DNA from: Maylandia zebra
Lineage: Eukaryota > Chordata > Actinopteri > Cichliformes > Cichlidae
Direction: 5' to 3'
Assembly: GCF_041146795.1 (NCBI RefSeq)
Contig: NC_135169.1
Location: 15,476,352-15,540,351, forward strand
Length of the DNA stretch: 64,000 nucleotides
The position numbers and the translations under genes were made by a program. How positions within the stretch are numbered: position 1 is the first letter of the stretch; each line of letters opens with the position of its first letter. Positions 33,489 through 44,384 of this stretch are shown one piece after another. The notes below the pieces were generated by a model. That model was not told the origin of the DNA and ran no database searches. It saw only the letters and a list, made by a program, of their open reading frames with translations.

Positions 33489-33894
33489 CTCCTACTGCAC
33501 AGCTCACCACTGTCACAGCCATTTTCATATGTCCAGCCCCAGGCTCAGCTGGTTCCCTTTCATGCCTGCTTTGCTCATGCAATAACAGAGTTCTTGTCTT
33601 GGGACACTATCATATGATTTCTTTAGACACACAAAGATTGCAACACCTTCTGACCTTCTCTATACTTCTCCATCAACACTCTCAAGGAAAACATTGTATT
33701 GATAATGTTTTTCTTAGCATGGAGAGATGGTGATTGTCACCTCTGTTCTCAACCTCTTAACGTAGTATTTAGATTATGATGATTGTAGATTTGTCAGATT
33801 ACAACCATATTGAAATCAAATAGTGACTGATATTGAAGAATGTGGATTTTCATGTGAGAATGACCTGATGAGAAATCTAATTCAAGTGAAGGTA
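33489..33894 (+). repeat. Segmental duplication block, copy 1 (left part)
   Basis: Closely matches 44385-44785, which lies just downstream of GPCR C, including CATATGTCCAGCCCCAGGCT and GTATTTAGATTATGATGATT. It ends at the CACTA-like element. It is the 3' flank of a lost GPCR copy. Confidence 0.85.
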
Positions 33895-34731
33895 CACTCT
33901 CAGAAATAGAGGTACGAGAGAATAACATTTTTGTACCTATAGGTACATTTTTTTAAAATGTTCCCTTAAAAGTACAATACTGGTCTTTAAAAGTCCAGAA
34001 ATGCCCCTTTAAAGGTTCAATTTGAAATAAAGTACAAATCTGTACCATTTTGACCTGTACTGCAGTGGCAGAATGTGGTAATGGGTCAGCATGGGAAAAT
34101 CTGGATGGGCCTGGTTAATTGTAAAATTCATATGAGATGTGAGTGTGCTCATAAAAGCTACATGTTATAATCAAATCTGTTGGTCCTCTCCTCTGTACGT
34201 AAATTATCCTATGATGCAAAGAATATCTGTAACCTACCTTTGTGTAAGTTATGTTAAATTATATTTAAAAAAAAACACACACACAATGACATGCAGGCAC
34301 AACCAAATGATGTTAAAAAAAAACTGGTCCATTTCCATTTTATTAAGTTCCAGTTATAATTTTTTAATGTTTTAAATCTTTCAAAAATGTGAAATCATTT
34401 TACTGTTATGTTTGGACTTTACTTTTTTGCTTTAACTACATCCTAGAATTGTTCATTAATTGTGAGGTTTTTATGGAATTTGCAACATCAAGTTAAACCG
34501 AGGTTCTTTGGAAGTTAAAATGTCAAGCAGATTTTTATGTTACGGTGACTACATTTTGTAAGTTACAAATATAGTTCGCCAAGACAGCATAACGTTTCTA
34601 AACAACTGCGCATTAATACCACAATGTTGTATTTTCATGTGTCAAGTTCGCAACGCGCATTAATCCCAAAGGCCGAAAAGGCAGCAGTGATGAGTGCTCC
34701 GCCTCCGCGCTGACTAGCGTTGACACAGAAA

Positions 34732-36951
34732 ATGACTCTCAGGGGGTTATCCACGGAGGAGCTCCTTAAAAGGTTGATGGAAGAAGGCATTGATATGTCA
34801 GACGATGAGGCGCAAAGATTTAGAGGTAAGTCGGGTGTGATTTTGTGTTTTTATAAAAATTACAACGTGTAATTTTACAGTAGAGTTAGCAAAAGTCCGA
34901 AGAGCTAGATTTAACATGGGCGAAAGCTAGCAGTTAGCTAAGTTTTAAACAAAGAAAGGTACAAATGTGGACTATTTAGACTGTTGGTGGAATGTTCAAC
35001 GTCTGTCTGCCCGCCGTATTCGAGTGTTTTATCAATAAATAGTGTCGAACCGTGTACAAAAATGTAAAAAAAATCAATAATTTCTCAAAACATGCTAGTA
35101 TGTAAATATAGCTATTAACAAAATCGTTTTCTAAGCAAAATTTATCCCATCTAACTTGTTTCCCGCTCAAAGGGATTTTAAACAATGGAAGGTACACATT
35201 TGTACCATTCCACCTACTTAGTGGGATTTTCGAATATGAGAGCTGTAAGCTCTGTGCAGGGACACGTACACTTACTTACATTTTTATATTAGCAGTTAAT
35301 TTATATTAACAATTAATCAAGAGAATTAATTGTAACTTCCTTTTGGGGAATATAGACAGATTCACAATGATAGCTTATTGTTATTATTATGTTATTAAGT
35401 TTGGGAGAGATGTGGCTGTTTGTCCACGCCCATTTTTAAAAAATTTAAATCAACTTTAGCTACATTGATTTGACATTGGTCTACAACATACTATTTACGG
35501 TAATAACAATATGATTAGAAGAATTGAAGAACAGAAAAGCCCCCAGGAAAGGATAAGAGTAATCAGTGCACTGTGGGTTGTCTTTCTTATGTTTGAAACA
35601 GGTACCCAACCCACTCAGACTACATCCAGGTCATCAAAGCCCTGATTGTGAAGTATTCTTTAAGAGATGTACACGGAAATGGTTATGTGAGTACCTCTCC
35701 TTTTTTGTTTCTTTTATAGATTATATTAATATAAAGTAAGCATAATTAACTACTTATATACATTTGAAACAACTAGGACACCTGGCACAGCCAACTCAAG
35801 AGAAAGTTCAAAGCAGAACGGGCTCCCCTAATCAGCAACGAAGAAGTGAACCGGGTTAAAGAAAAGTTTGGACGCACGCAGAAACATCGGACCACAGAGG
35901 AATCCAGCAGCTCCTGTCTGAAGAGACTGAAGCCCTCTCTCGTAAGTCCTCACACCCTCAGCCTTTAAGAGCTAAGGTAACATATGTAGTCTTATTATGT
36001 TCACTGTAAAGCTAAAAGTAAACATTAATTGAAAGAAACATGTTAACAGATAACATTAACATAGAAAAAGGAACTTCACAGTTGATTTAACAAAAGTCAG
36101 CTCAACTTGCAATTCCTATTCAACATTTTTGCATTTTTTTCAAAGCATTTGGTGTACAAATTACCGCATTTCGAGTAACATTAACTTATCAGATTTTACT
36201 TATGATAATACTGATATCTGTTTTGACAAAGGATTCGTGCTTTGTGGGGGAAGATGCAGCCTCCGTTGATGCTCATATCAAGGTGCTAAATGATCAGCAC
36301 AAGAAGCTACATCCTGACACAGCACTGGTGAAAGACCGCATGACAAAAACCTTTGCATGGAGACGTCGAGAGGTAGCTGAAGGAATGTGTACTGTGGACC
36401 TATTAAAGAGATATCCATTCCTGGGGACATCTGCAGGGGTAAGAATTGTTAAGATGATTGGGGAAACAGCTAATGATTTTTTGTCTCTAAATCTGATTAT
36501 TATTTTCTGTACTAACTGATTAATCAATCTGTTCATTATCTTTAGAATTTTTGTTCACGGGTTAAAGCACTTTACATTTATCTCCAGTCTGTGTCTTTAA
36601 ACATGTCAAAAATTTAAATCCTCAATGTAAAATGTCATTCTTTTGTCTATTCTGCTCTTTTCATTTCCAGTTGTGTTATGAGGTTGATTTAATGCATCCC
36701 TGCCAAGACAACATCTGTCGCTGCTTTAGCGAAAACTTCACTGCTGTTCTTCAAATGACCAAGGATTTGCCACTGAAGAAGGTCTCGCTGGATGAGGCCT
36801 ACATCTCAGCATTCTCCACCTTCTTCATGTTCAACATGCATACTTCAAGAAAACACTTGTCTTTCTTCAGAACTGCATTGTCAACATAGGAGACCAGGGA
36901 GACAAACCCCTGCCAGTAAGTGTCACCAGGGTACTTAACCAACTCTATTAA
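34732..36951 (+). pseudogene. SAM-family-like cargo gene, spliced, frameshifted
   Basis: Exons: 34732-34825 (STEELLKRLMEEGIDMSDDE, SAM-like), 35602-35686 (SDYIQVIKALIVKYSLRD), 35777-35941 (DTWHSQLKRKFKAERAPL), 36232-36438 (VKDRMTKTFAWRRREVAEGM, LKRYPFLGT) and 36671-36951. All introns have GT-AG ends. The phase from the first to the second exon does not fit, so an exon is missing or not seen. In the last exon the frame breaks near 36840: one frame ends at a TAG at 36888, while the other runs on through TLVFLQNCIVNIGDQGDKPL to a TAA at 36951. It resembles a multicopy fish family often called SAM-domain-containing protein 3-like (from memory). Its role is unknown, and its place inside the transposon makes it cargo or an accessory gene. 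Confidence 0.6.
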
Positions 36952-36953
36952 AT

Positions 36954-39426
36954 ATGCCCCCACTCCACAAATGTTCAAAATGTTCAAAAAGGGCATTTAC
37001 TCTGAGGAAGTTGATTATACATGTTGGGTTAGTACACGCACATGAGCCTCATTTCAGCATCACTTGTGGAATAAATGACTGCCAGGCAGCTTTTTCCAAG
37101 TATCACTCTTTTCGACGCCATGTGTATCGCAAACACAAACCCTCTGTTTTGAATAGCCTTGAGGTAGTTGAAGATGGATTTGAAAACCATGCACACAAAG
37201 AGGTTGAAGACCCACACACACACACAGTTCAGACGAGACGCACACAGTTCAGCAGCCCACACCACCTTTATGGACAGTTTGCTTGATAATTTAGGAGATC
37301 ATTTATTTAGCTTTATTCTCAAATGTACTGAAAAAAATAACCTTCCACACTCTGTTCAGCAAGACATCGTTGATGATCTTAGTTTTCTTTTGTGTTTTTT
37401 TAAAGAAAACTACGACTTGTTTATTCGTTATCATTTGGATAAACATGGTTTCCGCCTCAGTGATTGTCCAGAACTTGAGCAGGTTTTGTCTACTTCAGAT
37501 TTTTTCCAGAAAGCATGTGATTCAATTCGTTCACCATTTATGATAAAAGAACACTGCAAATCAAAAATGAACATGACAGAACCTATCAGTTACACAGTAA
37601 GAGACCATTCTGGTGTGAAAATTGGTAGTTATTCGTATGTTCCAATCCTACAGGTATTAAACAAATACTGTCAGGTGGAGGATGTGTGGGAACAAATTGT
37701 TCTGGATAACCACAGAAATCAAGATGATGATGTTTTGACTGATTACAAAGATGGCATGTATTTTAAAGACCACTCATTTTTCAAAGACCATCCTCAAGCT
37801 CTAAGACTTCATTTTTATGAAGATGAATTTGAAATTGTGAACTCCCTTGGTGCAAAACGAATTAAATACAAAATCTGTGCATTTTATTATACTATAGGAA
37901 ACATAAGTGGAAAACATCGCTCAAAGTTGAGTCACATTCATTTAGCCTTACTGGTTCGCCATTCACATTTAAAAGAGTGTGGGCTTGAAACTATACTTCA
38001 GCCCTTGATAACTGACTTGAAGATGCTGTCCACAGAGGGTTTCACTATCTGTGTCGATGAAGTAGAGCACACAGTTCATGCTGCTCTTGCTACCATTTCA
38101 TGCGACAACCTTTCTGCTCATATGATTGGGCGTTTCTCAATGTCTTTCAATACAGGCAGAATATGCCGATTTTGTATGGCATCGCACTCGGAGATACAAC
38201 AGCACTTTTGTGAGGACCATTTTGTTATTAGAACAACCAAAGTACATGAGTACCACATAAACTGTGTGGAAAACAACCCAGAGAGTGCTGCTTTGTACGG
38301 TGTGTATGGTAACTGTACATTTGATGCACTGCCTTATTTTGATGTGACCCAGTCTCTTCCCCCAGATGTAATGCACGACTTGCTGGAGGGGGTTATTCCT
38401 TTGGTAATGAACTTGGTTATTTGTAAAGCTCACAGGGAAAAGCACATCACCATATATGAAATCAATGATGAGCTGAAAAATGTGAAGTTTGGGAGGAATG
38501 ACAAGCCGAACAGACCAGTGCCACTGACGGAAAAGATGCTTCAAAATTCTAACATAGTTGGATCAGCCAGTCAGAAATGGTGCCTTTTCAGGCTCTTGCC
38601 TTTTTTAATGGCTCCCCATGTTCCACCTGGCACTCCATACTGGCATGTGTTCTTATTATGTTCAGAAATCGTAGATCGTGTAATGGCTACAAATGTGAGA
38701 AAAGATGAGCTTGCTCATTTAAACCTGCTTATTCAAGAATTTCTTGAAATGACTACAAAAGTCTTTGGAAATGTTTTAACACCCAAGTGTCACTACCTTA
38801 TTCACTACCCAAGGCTGATTTTGATGTATGGTCCTCTTCGCCCTTTATGGTGTATGAGATATGAAAGCAAGCATCAATATTTCAAAAATATAGCGAGTAA
38901 ATGCAAAAACTTTGTAAACATCACTGCAACTCTTAGCAATCGTCATCAAATGAAACAGTGCTGGGAGTTTTCTTCAGATAAGTTGCTTGTTGACTTTGAA
39001 CATTCACTCAGCACAAGTGTCAGTGTGCCATTTTCATCTCTGCCAGGTGACTTACAGAATGCTCTGGAAATGAACAAAAGTTTTACAGATGTGCATTTTC
39101 AGGATAAAGTGCTTCAGCGTGTGTCTGCTATATCTGTCAGCAGTGTCAAATATGAACTTGAGGATGTTTTTGTAGTTGGCCATGTACACACTGAAGCCAT
39201 ACCTATATTCTTTAAAATCAAGTATATTTTGAATGTTGATACTTGTTGGGTATTGTGTGGGAAAATGTTACTTCCTCGCACTTATGAATGTCATTTCCAT
39301 GCTTACCAAGTGGCAGTTGACAATGACTGGATCCTGTTCAATCCAGGAAATGAATTAGATTTTCAAGCTCTAGACACCTATTTAGTTGATGATAGACTGC
39401 TTGTGTCCTTGAGGTATTCTGTGTGA
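36954..39426 (+). pseudogene. C2H2-finger EnSpm-like transposase, one frameshift
   Basis: The ATG lies two bases after the cargo gene stop. Two C2H2 fingers come first (CSKCSKRAFTLRKLIIHVGLVH in part; CGINDCQAAF...RRHVYRKH). The frame is lost at a CA repeat (37213-37227), and the protein continues in another frame to 39426 for about 730 residues. In that frame TISCDNLSAH...CRFC (38095-38180) and PPDVMHDLLEGV (38359-38394) match in spacing and type the catalytic Asp and MH segments of EnSpm/CACTA Tnp2-type transposases. This assignment is my inference from motif pattern. An AATAAA lies at 39708-39713. A one-step slippage at the repeat explains the break. Confidence 0.6.
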
Positions 39427-40049
39427 CGTGATTGCAAGAACATTTTCCACTTTGTCTATATATATGACATATATATATTCTGGCTTGATGAAGTAGAGCA
39501 AAACATTTGTGTGGACAGTTTTTTAAATACATGACATCTCTGTGATCCGTCAAAACATTGTGTTCAGGTGTTTAATGTCTTTATGTGATTGTTTACTTTT
39601 TTTAAATGAATGTATTTTTCTTAACATGTCCTATGGCAATGTATGAATGTAATCAAGGATGTATTCCTGTGGTTGTTTAAATGCTTTGATGTGATTCTAT
39701 TATCGAAAATAAATAGTTAAATAACCAAATATTTTGGACTATTGGGGGTACATTTTTGTCTCTTTAGGTACGAAATAGGTTGTCGCTGGGGGGGTACCCT
39801 CATAGGTACCCTATTGTACCCTTTTCAAGGGAACATTTCTGTACTATAGTTTGAAGGTACATTTATGTCTTAGGAAAGTACATGATTGTACTTCAGATGG
39901 TACAACTTTATAAGGTACAAAAATGTACCAAGCCTAAAGGGTACAGAAATGTCCTTCAAAAAGGAACACCCCCAGCGACAAGCATTTGTACCCTTTTTGG
40001 TAAACTTTGGTACCCCTATTTCTGAGAGTGTATATAATATGAGTGAACC

Positions 40050-41400
40050 ATGAAATGGTTCGTGTTAGTTTTATTATTTATTACCACCACCAAGTAAACT
40101 CCTTAGTTTTATGTAAAACTTAAAACGAAGTCTGCTTTTGTTCAGTGAAACACTAGGAATGAACCATTACTTCATCTAAAGATTATAGACAACTATCACC
40201 ACTTGGGGTCACAACTGTTCTAAAAATGTGTTGACACTGACCTGGTGCTGAGTTATGAATAGGTGAATAGGACATTGTTTTTCATAAAAAATGGAAAAAC
40301 CTTGCTGTGAATCTCACGGTAATACTACAGACAAGGAAAAAAGAAGGGCCAGGAATATTTTTTTTTTCAGGGAGATCAAAAGCCCCATAAACAGGCGACT
40401 GTGTCTTCACTTCATGTATGTGACATAAAATTAATGATTCCTGGCGAGTAATTGGCCAAATTTGAATGGGCCAATAGGTGGACGTTATACCTGAAAGACA
40501 AGAGAAACAGAAGAGCAACATTGCCACTTATTGTGACATACAACACATAACATATTTAATCTGTTACATGTACAAGGTGTCCTGCATAGCTATCAGCCCA
40601 GCCAAAAGCCCAGCAGCTAATTATAGTCTATGTTCTCCAGACAATCAGTCACACGAGCGTCTGTTATGTGACTGTGAAATAGTAAGCAGCAACATAGCTG
40701 CAGCACCTGGATGCAATGGAAGGTAAAATATGCATTTCTGCCTTTGTTTCTTTGGAAAGAATAGTTTAAGAAGCAAATCTAACAAAATTGCAAAGTCATA
40801 CAGAGTGTTATAAGGTCAAAGTCTAGTTGAGCAACTAGTTGTTTTTGTCACTTCCACAGACATTATCTCACTTGTGTGACTAGGCAAGATGAATCACTTA
40901 TTCCCCAAAACCATGGGTCAGAGTCAGGTTCTTCCTGAGACAGTTCCTTAACACAGCAATGTGTTTAAGGAACTTTTGAAAGGGAGTATGCACTTGGAGC
41001 AAATCGACTACTGAACTTTCAAACATGATTTTACTTTTGTTAGACAGTCGTGAGACCACATTCACAACTGCCTGACAAAACTCATTTCCTGCTCTCTGCG
41101 TGTGCATCTAGAGTCTCACTCATCATAGTGAAACCATTGAAATGATTTGAGAAACAAAACAAAAACACTGTGAGGTTAATTAATAATAACCTAATATCTC
41201 AGTCAGTTTTGCTGTGCTCTTACACTGTTTGTAAAGACAGAAGAGGAAGGACAATCTATCTATCTGTATGTATAACTATTATAAGAGCATAAATGTCAGA
41301 TCACTTGAAATCAACAAGCCTCTTATGTGCTTTTATTCATGTAGAAACATTTACTCATTTGACTGACATAACAAAACAGCCAAGCATGAATCACTTGACA
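40050..41400 (-). repeat. Segmental duplication block, copy 1 (right part)
   Basis: Matches 56895-58985 in the same order: an AAAACTTAAAA block, oxidase exon 2, the upstream TCAAAGTCTAGTTGAG block, the GACAGAAGAGGAAG block and the GAGCATAAA block. Insertions in the other copy (SINE, 0.4-kb insert) are absent here. Confidence 0.8.
40566..40712 (-). pseudogene. L-amino-acid oxidase exon 2 relic
   Basis: Corresponds to exon 2 of the intact gene at 53116-58227. Shared segments include TCCAGACAATCAG, CAGCAACA and the exon ends (ACAAGGTGTCCTGCA; GCAGCACCTGG). The FAD-binding GxGxxG codons and part of the middle are deleted, and the remaining frame is broken. No other exon was found between 40050 and 43300, so most of this gene copy is gone. 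Confidence 0.7.
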
Positions 41401-42060
41401 GTGACAAATTGGCTAGGTGTCATTTTCATCAATAAAGTGAAACTTGGCATCAGGTCAGCAATCATCCATCAGGTCAACAGTCCCTGAATTCCCACCTGTT
41501 CATAGTCAGTAAGAAACACACACTGTAGAACCACGTGTAAATTTTCCAAATGGTTACCTTGATTTGAATTGACCACATACCAGTCTTTGTTTCCAGGGAA
41601 TTTGAATCCTGTCAAACAACAACATGAGTCACTCTCAATAATGACCTACCTAACCACTGCATCATGATCTGATTGAACATAATATGAATACATTTTTAAT
41701 GGCACAATGGAAACCTGGGGCGTGCAAAGTTCCTGTCCTGCAAACGGTAGGATGTGTCTTTGTTTGCCAACCAAAAGATTAGACATTGTGTAATGAAGTT
41801 TAATAAATCCTATATTGCTGTTTGGATGGTTGTTTTTGCCTGCATCTTGACCTGTCCTTAATAAACAAAATACTAAAAACACTGTTGCTCTGATGCATCC
41901 AGTTGTGTCTGTGAATAGTTCATTAAAAGTTATTTGACAAAAAAAAAAGTAACTTTACAGACTAGGTGAATGGACTGATTCTTTATATTGATTTTTCCTC
42001 TCCTGGAACACACAAATCAATTAATACAACATCCGTGATTCACATGCGCAGATAAGTGCT
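41400..42060. other. Intergenic, nothing recognised
   Basis: AT-rich, no credible coding frame or repeat structure visible. Confidence 0.45.
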
Positions 42061-42275
42061 TTCCATCTAACCTTCACAGTTGGGGTTAGTATCTTGTGCA
42101 AGACAGACAGATCAACTGGGAGTTGAACAACCAACCTTGCTATCAGTTGATGCACTGCTGTTCCTCCTGAGCTACAGCCACTCCAACGTCTGAAAGAGGG
42201 TGAATGAGGCTTGTAGTAAAGAAGTGCTTTGAGTTTTTAATTTGTGAAGAAAAGTGCTCTATAAACAATAGTCAG
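42060..42275 (-). mobile_element. Diverged tRNA-derived SINE
   Basis: The minus strand has TGGCTGTAGCTCAGGAGG (A-box-like) and GGTTGTTCAACTCCC (decayed B box) followed by CTTGCACAAGATAC. Older than the other SINEs, judging by its divergence. Confidence 0.55.
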
Positions 42276-42560
42276 TTTATCCTTTTACATAATTTCATTT
42301 TTGGAAGTGCAATCAGACCTATTGTGATTCACTTGACAAATAGCACAGTAGCCATAGTTACACTTGGCTGAAAACACTAAAAATGCAAAATAACAATTTG
42401 CTTATTATTTTATTCTTAACAGCCAGTATAATAAACACACTATGTAAACATTCCAGTGAAAGCTAGTACTTGCTTCCAGGTTATTTGAATCCTGTTAAAC
42501 AACAACAATACGTTCCACTAGCAGTGAGACTCATTAGCAGCTGACCCTGTGCTCCAACCT

Positions 42561-42797
42561 ACCAATTGACGCATAGTGTGAAACTACAATTTGCATTCCT
42601 AACTTAAGACCATAGGTTAATGCAAACTCAATCATTTGTTTGACTGCAAACAACAAGGCACCGTTGTGCAGGAGTCCACCAATTGACGCATAGTGTGAAA
42701 CTACAATTTGCATTCCTAACTTAAGACCATAGGTTAATGCAAACTCAATCATTTGTTTGACTGCAAACAACAAGGCACCGTTGTGCAGGAGTCCACC
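42561..42797. repeat. Tandem duplication, 117-bp unit, 2 copies
   Basis: 42561-42677 is repeated without visible change at 42678-42794, followed by three more bases of the unit. The identical copies indicate a very recent event or an assembly artefact. Confidence 0.95.
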
Positions 42798-43345
42798 TTT
42801 TCACCACACTTAGACATAAAAACATTTATGTCGATTTTTATGTTAATGAAGACAAGTTGGTGATTTTGGATTTCCAGGAGATTTAAATCAAACACCACAA
42901 AAGACAAGGTGGGGGTCATTTAGCTTCATAAAGTATTTCAGTTAATATTTGTACTTTTCCATTATGGTAACTGAACTATGTGCTAATTTTCCACAGACTA
43001 TTATCTGAAGCTGGCGATACTAAAATGTTTAGCATTGGCCTACAGAGCATTTCAGACAATATTTTCTTTGAACTGTCTTCATTTCTTTTGTGAACTACGA
43101 AGGTGGACATAAAATGTTCTTCTGTTCATTACTGTCACAACTGCAGGAGTTGTTTAGCATTTTTTTCTTTGAACTGACATTAAATGGGAATGTCAATGTC
43201 AAACAAACAAAAGAAGTGCTAAAAAACAGTTCATTACTGTCACAGCAGCAGGAGTGAACTGTAACATCTATATCTAAACACAAAGAAAGACATAAATGGG
43301 ATTTTTGTTGAAGTATTGTGGCCTCACTTCTTGTTTATTTCTCAG
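42798..43345. other. Upstream region or intron of GPCR C
   Basis: Contains two copies of a TTCATTACTGTCACA motif (about 43126 and 43230), each followed by GCAGGAGT. It ends with a good splice acceptor (TTGTTTATTTCTCAG, ending 43345). Confidence 0.5.
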
Positions 43346-43379
43346 GGCAGAAGAAGCTGAGCTCAAAGCTACAAGAAGC

Positions 43380-44240
43380 ATGTCAGACAACACTTCTTCG
43401 TTTACCTTTGACTTCTATAGCTCAAGTGCATCGTATATTGTCACCACCTTCTTTGTCACCAAGACGTTTATCATTCTCCCAATCTCCATCATCGTCTTGT
43501 ACCTGGGGTACCAACGATGGCAGCGGCAGCAGCGTTCCTTTGCAGCAATGAGTCACTCTGACATATTTACCTATAATGTCACCATAGTTGAGCTAATATT
43601 TGTATTGGGGGCCACACTTGTCATATTTGGCTGGTGGTCTAATAACTTTGTGGCGGTTTTCATGGGTATGTCTGCAATCACTATCAGCTACCCTGGAGAG
43701 ATGTTCTTTAACACTGTGACATGTGTGGAGCGTTACTTGGCTGTAGTTCACCCCATCACCTATCTGGGGCTGAAACAATCAGGTGGTGTCAGGATCAGAA
43801 ATATCTGCATTGGGTTTGTCTGGTTGTTGTGCTTTGGGTGCGTTGGTCTAGCAGTTTCCTACTACCCTAATGTCCCATATATTCCATATTTCTGTATGAT
43901 TCTGGTCTCCTTAGTTATAGTGTCTTTTTGTAGCTTCTCTGTTCTCTGTGTTCTCGTTCGTCCAGGGCCAGGGGAAATGGGAGGAGACAGGCAGCAGATG
44001 AATCGGTCAAAACAGAAAGCTTTCTGTACCATCACAGCCATAATGGCAGCTCTCCTTATGTCTTGCCTAGGAACACTTTTTACAGTTGCTCTGGGTACCA
44101 CAAATCTGCTGAGTGATATAGACAGGTGTGCGATTCTAATGTTTTCATCCTGGGTTTCTCTGCCCGTCAGCCTGATTTTGCCTCTGCTGTTTTTACACAG
44201 AGCAGGAAAACTCTCACTTTGCCTTTTCAGCAATAAGTAA
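43380..44240 (+). CDS. Orphan class A GPCR, paralogue C
   Basis: 286 residues, seven transmembrane helices, start MSDNTSSFTF with a sequon. Hallmarks shared with A and B: SHSDIFTYNVT, CVERYLAVVHPITYLGLKQ, SFSVLCVLVRPGPGEMGG, and a TM7 lacking NPxxY (VSLPVSLILPLLFLHRAGK). The exon begins at 43346 after a strong acceptor, leaving a 34-base untranslated leader before the ATG at 43380. An upstream non-coding exon is therefore expected. It is the only one of the three on the plus strand. Its 3' flank (44385-44785) is duplicated at 33489-33894. Confidence 0.87.
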   Translation: MSDNTSSFTFDFYSSSASYIVTTFFVTKTFIILPISIIVLYLGYQRWQRQQRSFAAMSHSDIFTYNVTIVELIFVLGATLVIFGWWSNNFVAVFMGMSAITISYPGEMFFNTVTCVERYLAVVHPITYLGLKQSGGVRIRNICIGFVWLLCFGCVGLAVSYYPNVPYIPYFCMILVSLVIVSFCSFSVLCVLVRPGPGEMGGDRQQMNRSKQKAFCTITAIMAALLMSCLGTLFTVALGTTNLLSDIDRCAILMFSSWVSLPVSLILPLLFLHRAGKLSLCLFSNK

Positions 44241-44384
44241 ATGCGGCTATCCATGTAAATATTATTTTCTACTTGTACATTTATTTTCGGTGCAATTTTC
44301 ATCACCTGTTATGTCATCAAATCTTTATTGTATTTGTATTGTAATTTTTGCATTGCTGTGAATACACACAATTAGAGTCGACAC

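Larger units (their letters stand above)
33895..40030 (+). mobile_element. CACTA/EnSpm-like DNA transposon with cargo gene and transposase
   Basis: The left end CACTCTCAGAAATAG and right end CTATTTCTGAGAGTG are inverted copies, flanked by TA on both sides. Both subterminal regions (33905-34070 and 39745-40018) are packed with GTAC-containing repeats, as CACTA elements carry for transposase binding. The interior encodes a SAM-family-like gene (34732-36951) and a C2H2 plus EnSpm-like transposase (36954-39426) on the same strand. The related block at 44770-44795 shows the site without the element (GAAAGTAAAATGAGTGAACC), confirming the borders to within a few bases. Frameshifts in both genes suggest it is no longer autonomous. 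Confidence 0.8.
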
